Numbered from the stretch's first letter, positions 1-12,409 are shown. The stretch: DNA of 64,000 nt from Platanthera guangdongensis (GCA_039583875.1 CM077150.1:3676332-3740331), one strand, 5' to 3'. Numbers and translations: made by a program. The notes: a model not told the origin generated them from the sequence alone.

Positions 1-1800
1 TTCATATTTTGACTCAATGTTGGATCTATAATTTCTCTTAGTTTCCTTTTGATTTCTTTTTTTTGTTGTGAAGTTGAGTCATAGAATTTTTTAGCCACCC
101 CTTCAAGCTCCATGTCTATATTTTTCTCCAAGTCCACCTCAAAATTCTCATTTAGGACTAACTATTTCCAATGCCCGTGAACTAGCCATAAAGGGAGTGC
201 TTTGGAGTTATTAATATATGAGAAAAGTTCATGTGCGCATGACAACCTCATTGTATACTTTTTATAGTGTGATCACTCATGTACTAACTTGAACTGCCCC
301 CCTCTTTTAACTAAATCTTCTTCTTTTTTAATTAATGTCAAGGCTTGTATAGAAATCTTTCCCACTAAATTTGTATACAAGTAACTTGTGAAATCTTTGC
401 TAACTTTGATACAACTCTCGCCAAACGACCGTTTAACTTCTGTATGTTGAAGCTTCAACATTTGATCGAAAGTGTTCCATATAGTTGTCAAATTACCAAT
501 TAAAATCTTTAAGAATATTTTCAATTGACTATGTCCCCCCTCCACACGATTTGTACCTGAGTTACCCAAGTGGAAGTACTTATCAATACATGCAGAAATA
601 AAACGATCTTTATAGGGTTCTAACCAAGTTGTAGTAACATAACCCAATACATTAGAGTATAAAGATGAAAACTCAATAATCAAATTATTATAAGCAACAT
701 TGAAATCACTTTCCGTACCAACTTCAATCAGCCTTTGCCACACCTTCATGAAACGTTCGAAATCCTTGCCACTACTGGACAACTTCTTACAATTAGCTAG
801 AATGTTTCTATTAATGTGCACAAGACATAAAATATTCTTCGTGTGTGGAAATACATTGACAACGGCATTCATCAAAGTAATCTCTCTATCTGTAATCATA
901 ACTGATGACAAACATTCGTGCTCAAAAAGGGACTTAAAGCATTGCAAAGCTCATTCATAACTTGACTGAGTTTCATCAGACATAAAGGTAAAACATAAAA
1001 AATGATTTGGTGGTTGATGTCATTCCAACTATGCATAGTAATGACATTCGATATTTGTTGGTTTTATACGTGCAATCAAGTTGAAAAACTGATGGAAACA
1101 TATTTGTTAGCTTAATCGAAATCGGATGGGCAAAAAATAAACTATGTAGTTTCTTTGATTTTTTTTGGACTTTATTAAAACTAACATAGTCTGCGTTGTC
1201 TATGCACTTGTATAGAAACTGTATCGGAGTACGACCCTCTAATTTTTTTTTCTGTAGCATTGCTCTTGCATTGTAAATTGTTCGGATAACTGTAACATTT
1301 CCAATGTTTTTTGATTTCACAGTGGATAGTATTTTCCGTGGTTTCACACCTGCACCATACATTTGCTCGACTAATTTTTCCTCCTCAACGTCTAATCTAC
1401 CGGCATAGGCATGCGCTTCTAAATGTACTTTATCATGGTTGTGCACACCACACAGTACCCGAAGCTTCCACTCTTCTACATTTGCTTCCTTTTGTCCAAT
1501 AAGCGAAAATAAACATCCACAACGTTTGGACGTAGTTCTACGGAGCCCCTTCTTTACCCCACCCTTTTTATTTTGATTTCCCGGTAGTGGCTACTTCTGT
1601 CACAACCTAAGAACACACGCGGTTTTAACCGCTCATCAATCTTATCTGATCCCTTTATAATTACAACATAGCCAATGTTTTTTCCAACCTGGCGAGCCCA
1701 ATCAACAAGTTCTTCCTTAGACCGAAACATAATGTCGGTTTCAAAATGTGAGCTGACATCTATTTCAACTTTTTGAACTTGTTCGACATTTTGAATATTT
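1..1800 (-). pseudogene. MULE (Mutator-like) transposase, FAR1-related, broken and cut by the window edge
   Basis: Remains of a Mutator-like transposase read on the minus strand. From 1800 down to 1560 is a FAR1-like N-terminal region with readable segments FRSKEELVDWARQ and RVFLGCDRS. It continues after a frameshift near 1555 with KKGLRRTTSKRCGC and an HNHDK motif. The catalytic (PF10551-type) segment follows: QLDCTYKTNKY carries the first Asp and VMITDREITLMNAV the second. Further on are GTNRVEGGHSQLK and a SWIM-like RLSCAHEL. A frameshift near 990, a TGA replacing the expected Trp at 951-953, and another shift near 270 break the frame, so no intact enzyme can be made. The element would catalyse cut-and-paste transposition in the nucleus if intact. 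Terminal inverted repeats were not located, and the 3' part lies outside the window. A domesticated FAR1/FRS gene is the alternative, but the multiple breaks argue for transposon decay. Confidence 0.85.
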
Positions 1801-2339
1801 GGGTCTACATGTCCAACAAAAATAGGAAGGACTATTAACTAACAATACAAACAACATTATTTGAAAATGTATACTAGTTGTATACTTCATATCATACACA
1901 ATCAAGGAAGACTGTTTCTGGTCCATCGACATCTCAGACATGATCCAACTGCACGATATTCAGACATGCATCATTATATCCGGGTGTGCGAACCAGAAGA
2001 GCAAACAGAAAAATGCCAATCGATGAACCAATGTGAGAACCAATGTGGCATCTACAAAGAACAACATGATGAACAACAGTAAAATGCCAATCTATATGAT
2101 ATCGGGGGCACTGCCTAAGACAACATGATTAGATCTAATACATTGGATGACAAAAAAGTGAGAACCAATGTGTCATCTCTTCTCACAAAACCAGAATAGC
2201 AAACAGCAAAATGCCAATCAGGAAGAGGTAAAAACACCAAAGCAGGAAGAGGTAAAAGGTGAAGAAATCTCTTCTCACAAAACCAGATCACTGTAATAAA
2301 TCTCTTACCCAGACCAATGGAGCAGGGGCGGTGGCGGAT
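1801..2339. other. Non-coding spacer between the MULE remnant and COQ10
   Basis: No recognisable gene. Phrases such as gagaaccaatgtg recur near 2035 and 2161, suggesting a small local duplication. Confidence 0.5.
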
Positions 2340-2512
2340 AGGAGCGATCCGGGGGCGGCGGAAGCAGGAGCGATCGCGGGGCGGAGGAAGCAGGGGCGAT
2401 CGTGGGGCGGCGGAAGCAGGAGCGCCGAGCGTGGGGTGCGGCGGAAGCAGGAGCGCCAAGCGTGTGGTGCGGCGGAAGCAAGTGCGCCGAGCGTGGGGTG
2501 CGGCAGAGGATT
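2340..2512. repeat. GC-rich minisatellite, 25-31-bp unit
   Basis: About six imperfect units built around GCGGCGGAAGCAGGAGCG, with alternating tails (ATCGCGGG or CCGAGCGTGGGGT). The array lies upstream of the COQ10 leader. Open frames across it on both strands come from the repeat composition, not from a gene. Confidence 0.75.
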
Positions 2513-2639
2513 TGGCAAGGATTGCTTTGGAAGAACTCCTGTTTGCGGATAAAAAAAATCAAAAATCCTAAAAAAAGTTAACCTGGTATGCAGATAGCGA
2601 TTTCAGATTTGCGAATATCAATTACCTTTTAAAAACCTC

Positions 2640-3003
2640 ATCTCCCCCCCCCCCACGTGGCCTCCACTCCGTCGTCCCATTCCGGCTGCCGCCCTATGCC
2701 CTCTCCCCGATTCAGAGCATTTTTTTTCTCTTAGCGGGAACTCACCGATTCTTCACTTCTAAATCTCCAAAGCCGTATCAGCTACGGAAATCATTTCATG
2801 TTTTGCCGCTTCTTGCATCGCCGCCGCCATACCCACCGGAGCATCTCGAGTCGTCCGATCTCAGCCCATGGCCCCTATTCTCCACCGGAGCTTTGATGAT
2901 TCCCCCCTTCCAGGTGTCTTCGTTGATTCGGTTAGTTAGTTATCTGGGCTTTCTAGGAAAATAAAAGCTCAATTAAGGTTTTGTGAAGCATACGCTGGCG
3001 CCG
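2640..3003 (+). promoter_or_regulatory. Probable 5' leader / promoter-proximal region of the COQ10-like gene
   Basis: A GC- and CT-rich stretch, starting with a C-run at 2645, immediately upstream of the first in-frame ATG of the COQ10-like exon. It looks like a plant 5' UTR. No clear TATA box was found, so the transcription start cannot be placed. Confidence 0.4.
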
Positions 3004-3290
3004 ATGGCGTTCTCCGCGAAAACCCTAGCGAGGTTAATGGGGCGGAGACGCTCGTCCTTTATCGCTGGGAGGTCGCCTGAGAAGTTGACGGGCTTGCACA
3101 CTCCGCGGATTAATGCGGCGGCACAAATTGGGAGTCCCGTTTCCCATGCGTTGGGTGACGGTGGAATGGGTCGGAGAACATTTATTGGCAGATTTCCGTG
3201 CAGTGCGCATTCGAGATGGTTCCTAGGGGTTGGAGATGGTGAAGAAGGGGATGTTCTGTGCAGATCGTATGAGGAGCGGGTTGTGATGGG
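3004..3290 (+). CDS. COQ10: COQ10-like coenzyme Q-binding protein, exon 1
   Basis: First coding exon (95 codons plus 2 nt) of a COQ10-type START-domain protein. COQ10 binds coenzyme Q in mitochondria and is needed for its correct use by the respiratory chain. The ATG at 3004 sits in a strong context (gccgATGGCG). Residues 1-60 are rich in Arg, Ser and Ala and low in acidic residues, as in a mitochondrial transit peptide. The segment ending DVLCRSYEERVVMG matches the start of the domain in plant COQ10 proteins. The exon ends at a GTATGT donor (3291) in phase 2 and joins exon 2 (10960) to restore Gly-Tyr-Thr-Gln-Glu. The two exons together give 161 codons; plant COQ10 is roughly 250 residues. 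The rest was not found, so this may be a truncated gene. Confidence 0.75.
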
Positions 3291-4529
3291 GTATGTTTGG
3301 CTCTTATCAATGCTTGCGTAGATTTCATTTTAATTCTTTCTTTTGGTGAGTTGTGATTCTTCTTGGCTGGTCTCATGAAGTTAAATGAAGTTTGTGCTTT
3401 GACTGCTATTGCGGCTGGCATGTGCCAGTGCTTCAAATGAATAGTTATACAGGCTAGTGATTATACATTTGTATTCTACCTTCCTCATTGAATGTGTAAC
3501 CCACTTTGTAATCGGGAATGCCATGATACATTCCCCCTACAAAATACTAAAATAAACATTCTAGTATCCATATCTCCTTTCATATCAGAACCAAAAGAGC
3601 ATTCCAACACTGGCTTAAATCCCCCAAAACACAAAGCTCTCCTTGTGCTCCCTATCACGTACAATATGCATGCTTAGTCTACTTCGCTGGTACCAAGCTC
3701 TACATTGCGAAAGACTTGCTTAACTTATATTTAGTTTTTTCAACTTTGCCTTTGTCCTTCCTCACTATTATTATGTCATCAATGCATAGTAAAAAAGGAA
3801 TTTGTCACTTGTCAGATATTTTTTATGCGTACTCATCTCTGTAAACCATATTTTATTTTCCTCAAACTTAGAATCCTCACTGTTGCTCCATGTAAATCTA
3901 CTCTTGCAGGTCAAAATACAAGAATGCTACATCCTACTACTATATTTCCAAATTCATACTTGTAGCTAATCCGAGCACAATAATTTTCTTGCCTTTATAA
4001 TGCACTGGATCATAAATGTTATTTATATGAATGGAATCATCTCATCGTTCTTATCTTGAATCCACTCACTATATTGAAAATCCTTTTATGCCTCATGAAA
4101 ATTCTCGAACTCTCCTTCATCCTTGTGTATGATGTACTCATATGTAGGAAATATTTTTGAAGGAATTGTGTCTCTAGCCAATCGCTTAAGATGTGATGTC
4201 TTTGGTATCCCCTATGTAAATTTCTCTTCCCGATCATTATGAGTAACATATCTTACATTGGATATCCATTTACTTTTTTTTTGTAATTGAGTTGATTCCA
4301 TTAATCTATCATTTGTAATAGAAAAATCAGCATTCTAGTAAACAAAGTCACTCCAAATTGTTCTCCAAGCTAATTATTTTACAAAATTGTGAATTATCTC
4401 ATCCTCAACAAAAATCTCATCTCTACGCAAAACAATATTCCTGTTTTCTTGTTCGTATAACCTATAACCATACAAGTCACTTGCATAACCCAAGAAAACT
4501 TGGAACTTACAGATGTTAGTATCTCAATA

Positions 4530-5600
4530 TGCACTTTTCTAATACAACTTACAGGCAAAAGATGTATCTGTTTCCCTCTGAACAATGACGTGAATTATTT
4601 TAAAGTGCTCCAATACCTGATTCTTTCTCTTGATAGCATATGCCCAATATTTTATAGAGTAGTTCAACCAAAGATCACAAATTAAGAAGCTCCTCAAAAG
4701 TCTTCACTTTAATAGGCCCGTAGACCTTAGCGCATCCCAATTTCATAACATATTTATTTTTTTTCTTCGAGACAAATTTTACAGAAAAACAACATGAAGT
4801 TCTCAAATCATGCATTACCTTTGAGTGTTAGCACGACTGCACGAGCCTCCGTTTAGCCAAACTTTGTAAAACCATGACTTAGTCATTTGTGCCAAAGCCC
4901 TAGAGAGTTCTGCCCTACTACATTTTTCTTTTATTCTGATGCTAATGCATGCGATATGAAGTAAAACATAAACTCTCTCTAGTACAACATGATCACCTTT
5001 TGTGTGCTTCTACTATATATTCTCAAAGTTACTACAATAACCCGCCTTATGAAATCCTCCATTAGAGAACCAATTTAGGCGTCACTCATGCACATACTTT
5101 ACATCCTTGAGCATCCATTTGTACCCAAGACTAATTTGTAAGTGTACATTTCTCTTGCGAGTAGTCTTTGATATGCCTATGTTTCTTGTCCTACCATTTC
5201 AAACTGCCACCTTCATATGTTTTGAGGCATGAAAAATGATCTTGTATTGATGCCCCAATCAACATCATGGTGATAATCTTAGATACGATCTTAATGTCCA
5301 ACCGTAATAGTATGTGTTTCTTCGACTACTGTTGTTGTCGTCCTTTTATTTAGATTTTTTCTATTACTTTATTACCTAGTTCTTGCTTTAGCTTCTTGCA
5401 ACCACACTTAATGTGACCCACAATGCCACCATGATAGAATCTTACATTAGATTTGGAATTTAACATGCTGCAACTCCTTGATCCACTCTCATCTCCCTTA
5501 TGATTCCACTTTGATTTTTCTTGCTTCTCAACAGTAGGGACACCATATGATGATGATATCCTCAACTCTTTTTCCCTCGGCTCCTCATTCAGTAGACAAA
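4530..5600. repeat. 1.1-kb direct duplication, copy A (copia remnant)
   Basis: Direct repeat with 5664-6725 at an offset of about 1,134 bp. Matching landmarks: ATACAACTT at 4542 and 5676, CTTTAATAGGCCCGTAGAC in both, and CCTCGGCTCCTCATTCAGTA at both right ends. The copies differ by many substitutions and small indels, so the duplication is old. Confidence 0.85.
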
Positions 5601-5663
5601 CATATGCACCCTCAAATGATGATCATTGTAGACAACATTCTTTCATGACCACACCTCTCAATA

Positions 5664-6725
5664 CGCACCCTTCTGATACAACTTGTAGGTAGGAGATGTA
5701 TCAGTGTCCCTTTGAACAAGGGCATGAACTATTTTAAAGTGCTCCAATACCTTATTCTTTCGCTTGTTGCATATGCCCAATATTTTGTAGAGTAGTTGTC
5801 TACAATGATCACAAAGTAGGAAGCCATTCAAAGTTATTCACTTTAATAGGCCCGTAGACATTAGTGTGTACCAATTTCATAACATTTTTTCTTTGAGACA
5901 AATTTTACAAAAAACAACATGATGTTCTCCAATCATGTAATTTACACAAGAACTCAAAGTATTACCTTTGGGAGTAAGTATGAGCCTTTGTTTAGCCAAA
6001 GTTTGTAAAACCTTCTTGCTGATGTGACCCCAGTCATTTGTGCCAAAGCCCTAGAGAATTCTGCCCTACTTCCTTTTTTTTCCTTCTGAGGCTAATGCAT
6101 GCGTATGATATATAGTAAAACATAAACTCCCTCTAGTACAACATGATCACCTTTTGTGAGCCTCTACTGTATGTTCCCAAAGTTATTGCAATAGCCTTCC
6201 TTTGAAATCCTTCATTAAAGAACAAATTTAGGCATAACTCATGTACATCCTTTACTTGAGCATCAATTTGTACCCAAGAATAATTTGTAAGTGTACATTT
6301 CTCTTGCTAATAATCTCTGATATGCCTATGTTTCTTATCCTACCATTTCAAATTTCCACCTTCATATGTTGTGAATGCATGAAAGGATACTCTTGTATCG
6401 ATGGCCCAATCAACATCATGGGGATAATCTTTGACACGATGTTAATCTCCAACATAGTAATATGTGTTTCTTTGATTGTTGTTGCAATACTTTTATCTAG
6501 ATTTTTCTTTCTATTTCCTTTATTACCTAGTTCTTGCTTTAACTTCTTGCAATCACAATGCTACTATGATAGAATCCTTTTAACATGTTGCAATTCTTTG
6601 CTCCACTCACATCTCCCTTATTATTCTACTTTGATTTTTTTGCTTCTCAATAGCAGGGACACCAAATGGTGATGATGATGATGCCATCCTCAACTATTTT
6701 TTTCCTCGGCTCCTCATTCAGTAAA
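5664..6725. repeat. 1.1-kb direct duplication, copy B (copia remnant)
   Basis: Second copy of the segment at 4530-5600. It again covers the gag zinc-knuckle to integrase portion of the reversed copia remnant. Confidence 0.85.
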
Positions 6726-7577
6726 AAACTTGTTATATTTGTTGTCGTAATATCACCATCTTCTGCTGTCTGATGAGAGGAACAACCAATATCTTCCACG
6801 AGTTCGATAATAACAGCAAAAGAAGTGCATGATGCTCTTCCTTCATAAATACTAATTGGCTGATCCTTTGAACCTCATCAAGTACTCTATAGCTAAGAAC
6901 ATTTTCTTTACTTTATGCTGACCAACTTGCAAATTAAGCATGCCTTATTTCATAATGTCTTTCTCTTGGACAAGTTATTCAACTTGTGTCATGACCTCGT
7001 TGTAGATGTCTCTGCTTAGACATGGTGAAGTGCACTATCATCCAACCTATGTCTAATGAAGCCAATCGTCTTCCGTTTGATCTTCTTCTAGTTACCATCA
7101 GACATATCCTCTGATTTCTCTTGCCCTCCAGGGAAGCATATAAATCCTTATAATGATACAAATACTCCATCAATGGCTTCCAAATTTGCCAATTAGACCC
7201 ATGGTGATTCGCGATCCTTCATGTATGTCATGTGTTATCTCTGGTTTCCATCTATTCCTTCGATTTTAGGTTTGATACAACTTTGATGGGTTTGAAAAGC
7301 TCAAAAAACAACCACACACAAAATATACTCGCAACAATAAAACTACCAAGGGACTTACGCATGCTACAATCACATAGGGTTTTGGTCATCAACGCGAGGG
7401 ATAAAGAAAGATCAGGATCACATTGTCAGTACAATATTCTCTACTAGATTGCTGCAAGAATAATGTCAAGAAGGAAATTGATATGATGGTCGGGTGTTGG
7501 GCTTCCTTTTCCTGAGACGAAAAATGACGGATGATTGCAATGTGGGATGGAAGTGAAAAAACCTGGCACAAGGTCCT

Positions 7578-10500
7578 TGTTACGCACACACATTTGCCAA
7601 GCAAACCACCCTGATCGGAACCATCAGAGCGCGCATATGGAAGCCCCCATAAATGTTTGTATATGAGAATATTGATTTGATAATTAATTAGTATTGTTTT
7701 TAGCAAAATTTTTTTGGCTTCTAATAAACCATTACTACTAGCAAATCACCATTTTTGAAAATGACTATTTGAAAACCAATTGGCTACTAGCAAACCACTA
7801 AAAAATTTAAAAAAATTCTTTCCTTCCTCCATTATGCCTCATGCCCATCAAAGAGCACACATCAACCATTAGAGAACTATTTGGTGCGACACCATCCGAA
7901 GTCCGACAATGAGCATTTCGTCATCTGCGTGCAAAAGAGGAAGAAAATTGCCCAGATCTAATGACAATTTTATCAAAAAGAAGAGAGGACAACTGAAGAA
8001 TTCGGATCCTTGAAAAGGGGTGGAATATTGAAGCATATTGTCAAAATTTTGTTCATTCTAGGTCAATTGATTTGCAGGTGAACGCACGCGGCCTCCAACC
8101 TCACAAATTCTAGCGTCGTCAGCCAATCGATTTCAGGTGAAGGCGATTCGATCAAGCGAAAAATTCAACCCTTCCTTGCCGCCCTCTAATCCGACGAACT
8201 CTTATGTCTCCTCCAAGAAACAAAAGTGGGTTTGATCTTCTTCTGCTCGCCCTCTTCGTCCTTGTGTCGCCGTAGGCTCTAGGCTCTCGGAGACTGATCA
8301 CTGGTTCGCCGAAGGAGAATATGGCTATGCTGGGAGGCCAGGCAATGGAGAGAGGAGCGACTGCAATATTTCCTCTTAGGACCGACTCGCGAGAACGGGG
8401 CAGGGAAACAAAATCCCCAGGTCACGTAGCATAAATCACAGGCAAGCAGAAGTTGAAGGATTTTGTTTGCTAGTAATATTTTTTTTGAAAGGAAAAACTA
8501 AAAAAAATTGTTGAACATATTTTTTTGTTTGCTAGAAGCAGAAGAGGGTTTGATAATAACATCACCCTTAATTAATTGGTTAATATTAATTAATCAGTAT
8601 TAATTAATATTTATTTAAATATTATGCATTTTCTTATTAAGTTTGCTCCCTCATCTATATAAGGAGGATGGGTTGGAGTGTTGTGGGCATGTTGACTATC
8701 TTCGTTCTTTCAGGCTTTTATTTGAGAGGTTTTCAGAGGACCCAATCCTTGGGAGCTTAGCCAGAGCTATCTCTCGATTGTATCCTTTTGTTCGTTTATT
8801 TCCGGTTAATGCAATTTGTCTTTGCATCCATTTTTCCGCTAGCGACCGCTGAAGTTTCAACTTTGTAATAATGGTTTGATTCGCCGTCCCCGTCTGTTTG
8901 TTCCAAGCCTTTAGGATTCCATCCGTTTTCTCCTCCGCACCTCCAACATCGACCCTCAGTCCTGCATCCGTCCCATCAAATTCATTCCGCATTTTCTGCT
9001 GCCATCGGCCCTGCTCACATTCAGACCGCCGCCAAGTCACCTCCACCCTAACTCCACTCCGGCCGCCAGCCTTGACACCGTTGACTGTCACCTGGACGCC
9101 ATTGACCGTCTCCTCGACCAACAATCCGCCTTCATATCCTCCCTGCATGCCTCCATATAGGAGATTATCTGGCGCCTTGACAACCACGACCTCGTACTGC
9201 CAACCACATGACTACATCACCGCCTCCTCTCAGTTGACGAGCCTCCGCATTTGTTGATCTCGCTAGGGCCCAACCCTCCCACCTGTCGCCTCCATTGTCG
9301 ATGCTGCCCTCGCCACATGGTCTGATTCCAGTCAAGCCATCGCCGTTTTCTCTTCAACGAGCTACCACACCCCCTGAGCAGGGGTTCTCTACCCTCGAGA
9401 CCGTCGGGCACGACATCCACCTGCTGTTGTCAGCCCTCCTGGACTGGACACCCTCGCGAGGCTGCGCGTCACCGAGGAAACCACCATTGGAGCCACAACA
9501 TCGATTGTCGCCCCACTTTCTGCTCGCTCCGCCCCTCTCAACTGAAACAACCTTCTGTGCCGCTCCCCACATCTACTTTTCCACCGTCCCCTGTGGTCGA
9601 CGAACCAGATAAGCAGAGCCAACGCAAGCCGGATTCCTCTCACTCCTGTCTTCAGCACTCAAGGCTCGAACCCCCTTCCCCCAATCGAAAATACCTTTTG
9701 CACCTCCCACATTCCCCCTTTCCTCACGACACCATGCTGCCATCTAGTGTCCCACCATTTTCGACCTGCCCAATGCCCAATGACTCACATGCTCTCCTGC
9801 AAGTTCTTCGATCAGACATCTTCGCCTCCTAGGCCGCGCTCCTACTGCGTCATTGCATCCCGCCAGATCTCCCGTCGACATTTCGACGTGTCATCTTCGA
9901 CGTCCGAGTCTCTCTCGCACTCGATTCGTCTCTACGGCCCGCATCCCCTTTCAATCGACTCGATTCAGACACCCTTGTTTACCGAGTCCACTTTTCCATC
10001 CCCAAAAAATCCCTCGAGCCCCACCCCAGCTATTTTCTTGCAAGCCTTGCGTCTACTAGTAAGGAACTTTCAATTGCATGGCCCCACACACATCGGCCTG
10101 TCCCTTTTCCCACTGAGACCATCATATTTTCCTTTTCACTAGCTACCAAATTTAATTTTGGTACCCAAATTTCCGTGGCATCAACTTTTAGCTCCATTCC
10201 CTCACCCCCTCTAGCTGCCCACGACGTCACCGCCCCCTAATTATGCACGACCCACCTCAAATTTAGTGTCATTAGGCTTGTATCTTCCTTGTTCCTCCAC
10301 CCACCGTCGTTTGTTTTTAACCATACCCGCTAACGACATTCACAAAAACTCCGACAACATTCTTACACTCGACCTTAGGGGCAAGGTCGATGGTGTGTTA
10401 CACACACATTTTCCCAAGTGAACCTCTCTCGTCGGAACCACCGGACCGCACATATGGAAGCCCCCGTAAATGTTTATATACACAAATATAGATTTGGTAA

Positions 10501-10806
10501 TTAATTAGTATTGATTAATTGGTTGATATTGGTTAATATTAATTATAATATTATGTATTGTCTTATTAGGTGTGCAATTTCTCATCTATATAAGAGGGAA
10601 GGGTAGGAGTGTTGTGGGCATGTTGGCTATCGCAGTTCTTTTGGGTTCTCTTTTGAGAGAAAGTTCTTCGGAGGACCCAGCTTCCGGGAGCTTGGACAAA
10701 GCTTGCTTCAGATTGTATCGTTTGTTCGTTTATTTTCAGTTATTGCAATTTGCCCTTGTATATATTCTCCCGCTCGCGACCGCCAAAGTTTCAGCTTTGT
10801 AGAACA
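7578..10806 (+). mobile_element. Non-autonomous LTR element (TRIM/LARD-like) in COQ10 intron 1
   Basis: Two related LTRs flank about 1.5 kb without a polyprotein. The 3' LTR (10396-10806, starting TGTTACACACACA) is continuous. The 5' LTR begins TGTTACGCACACA at 7578, is interrupted at about 7697, and resumes at about 8565, ending near 8872. Shared landmarks: CATATGGAAGCCCCC; CATCTATATAAG as a TATA-type promoter (8653 and 10583); GTGTTGTGGGCATGTTG; and GTTCGTTTATTT near the end. The interior (8873-10395) is C-rich; a short readable stretch near 9080-9180 (DAIDRLLDQQSAF) could be a gag relic. No protease, RT or integrase is present. Exact LTR ends and a target duplication could not be fixed. 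Confidence 0.75.
7698..8564. mobile_element. Insertion splitting the 5' LTR of the 7578-10806 element
   Basis: About 0.87 kb absent from the matching 3' LTR, which runs straight through at about 10512. Both ends contain the motif TTTGCTAG or its complement (ACTAGCAAA near 7737; TTTGCTAG near 8467 and 8530), which suggests weak inverted termini of a DNA transposon. No ORF and no clean target duplication were seen, so the class is uncertain. Confidence 0.5.
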
Positions 10807-10959
10807 ATAATATTCGTATGTAAATATTTTTTGATCTATGTACTTTTCTATCAATTGTATTAACACAAAAATCATCTTCATAGTTTATTTTCATTTGGAT
10901 CATACTTCATTTATGACATTTATTTTTATATGGTGCTTATTATTGTTTGTAATGGGCAG

Positions 10960-11155
10960 GTACACACAAGAACAGCTGTTTAATGTTGTTGCAGCTGTTG
11001 ATATGTATGAAGACTTTCTTCCATGGTGTCAACGTTCTAGGATTATGAAGCGGAATACTGATGGATCTTTTGATGCCGAACTAGAGATTGGTTTTAAGTT
11101 TTTAGTTGAAAGTTATGTGTCACATGTTGAACTACAGAAACCCACTTACATAAAG
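10960..11155 (+). CDS. COQ10: COQ10-like coenzyme Q-binding protein, exon 2
   Basis: Second coding exon (196 nt), opened by a TTTGTAATGGGCAG acceptor and closed by AAG|GTTAGAG at 11156, phase 0. It encodes the best-conserved part of the COQ10 START/polyketide-cyclase-like domain: YTQEQLFNVVAAVDMYEDF, PWCQRSRI, DGSFDAELEIGFKFLVESY, then HVELQKPTYIK. The frame is uninterrupted and residue-level conservation to the family is high, so selection has acted on it until recently or still does. The remaining C-terminal exons (the family's FDHLIN, PGTCDLHF and SMFF segments) were not recognised anywhere to 45 kb on this strand. Either the following intron is extremely long, the exons lie in the assembly gap, or the gene is truncated. 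Confidence 0.85.
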
Positions 11156-12409
11156 GTTAGAGATCTTCCCGTGGTGTTTTTTATGAGATTTGTTATATTT
11201 TGAACACACATTCATGCGTTAAGATTAACCTCTTTTGTTCTGCTAGTGATCAAGGCATTGCCATCATCAGCTTTCTTCCAAATATTTTGATCGTATTTAT
11301 GGTTTCTTATTTTCATGTATTTATGTTTGTTGTTGCGTGAAATATTAATCCCATTTTACAATTGCTGTCTTGTTAAATTTGGCCTACCCACTCTTAGTCA
11401 GTCAATATTAATTTTACCACAGTGAGTCTTTTATCTTCATTCTACATGCCCAAACAATTCTTTACTATGTATGGATACTTGCAATGGTCTTATGTATCGT
11501 ATCCGAAGCATTTTGAAATCGGGAAACTCTTGGAAACTTTTTCTATACTGCGAATACTCCTGGATGCACTCGAGTATGCTCGAAAACACTTACAAATTGT
11601 GAATATTGTGATAATGATATGAAAAAATGTATGTGAACAGGAAAGTGTTTGATTATAAATGGTGGGAGTCAATGACTTACCTACTTTCATTCACGACTTT
11701 TATGTATGATATGGTGCGATTTTGCGACGCAAACTTTTTTTATTTACTAAATTTCGAAAATGTATCTGGTATCCTAAGTTTGTTCAAAATCATGAATTGC
11801 ATATCCATATTATAGTGGATCATATCCCATCCTTGTCCCGTGAAACATAGTCTTATATTCAATAAATGCCACACGGGCACACGGCTGAACCCACTGTCTT
11901 TGGTAATCACTTCTCAATCTATCCTCTTTATTTTTTCACAATTTCTTAGTTCACAAGTTTTAGGACATTCATTTATTTAGCTTGCAATGAAAATATCTTG
12001 GGTATATGGCCTGTTAGGGGATTGTTTGCACTTTAGATCTATAGTTTAAGTTGGATCTTTCTTGGTAAAGATGCTTCCAGCTGTCCATAAATTGATGAAC
12101 AGATTATCATATATTCATATGAAGTTGTTAGCCTCAATTTACATGTCTATAGTATACCTAGTAAGATAGGTTGACTTACTACTGTTTTTAGTGTAAAATT
12201 GAAATCTGTCTTTTCCATCTTGTTTATTAGGCATCTGTTTTTTATAATTTCCAAAAAAAATCATTTCTTATGGTAATATGAGATTTACAACTACTGTGGA
12301 AAAGCTTGGAGGGAGAAAGAAAGGGTTAGTCTAAAACTAATGTGTGTGTGTGTCATATTTATGTATTAGTTAGAATTTATTTATACTGAAGAAAATATAG
12401 ATTGCAGAT
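11156..12409 (+). other. Non-coding, probable COQ10 intron 2 sequence
   Basis: AT-rich sequence after the exon 2 donor. No exon, LTR or repeat was recognised. A short TG microsatellite lies near 12341-12353. Confidence 0.5.

Larger units (their letters stand above)
3490..7210 (-). mobile_element. Copia-type retrotransposon remnant, reversed, with internal duplication
   Basis: Minus-strand fragments of a Ty1/copia polyprotein, heavily broken. In element order: gag near 7180-6980 (HHGSNWQIW-like start, then a DSALHHVSKA-like stretch); a zinc-knuckle segment at 5460-5380 (FYHGGIVGHIKCGCKKLKQ, a CCHC box with its first Cys changed); integrase pieces at 4700-4400 (GYTNKKTG); and an RT piece at 3790-3720 readable as LCIDDIIIVRKDKGK, the YVDD region. 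No LTR was recognised at either end. It cannot encode a working protein. It lies inside COQ10 intron 1 in antisense orientation to the gene. Confidence 0.75.
3291..10959 (+). other. COQ10-like intron 1, expanded by transposons
   Basis: The intron begins GTATGT and ends TTGTAATGGGCAG, giving 7,669 bp. Nearly all of it is two retroelement remnants, each listed separately: 3490-7210 on the minus strand and 7578-10806 on the plus strand. Original intron is left mainly at the ends (3291-3490 and 10807-10959). Confidence 0.7.

Noticed and set aside
9354..9658. Several 70-105-codon frames on both strands
   Set aside because: C-rich interior of a non-autonomous LTR element; overlapping frames with no domain.
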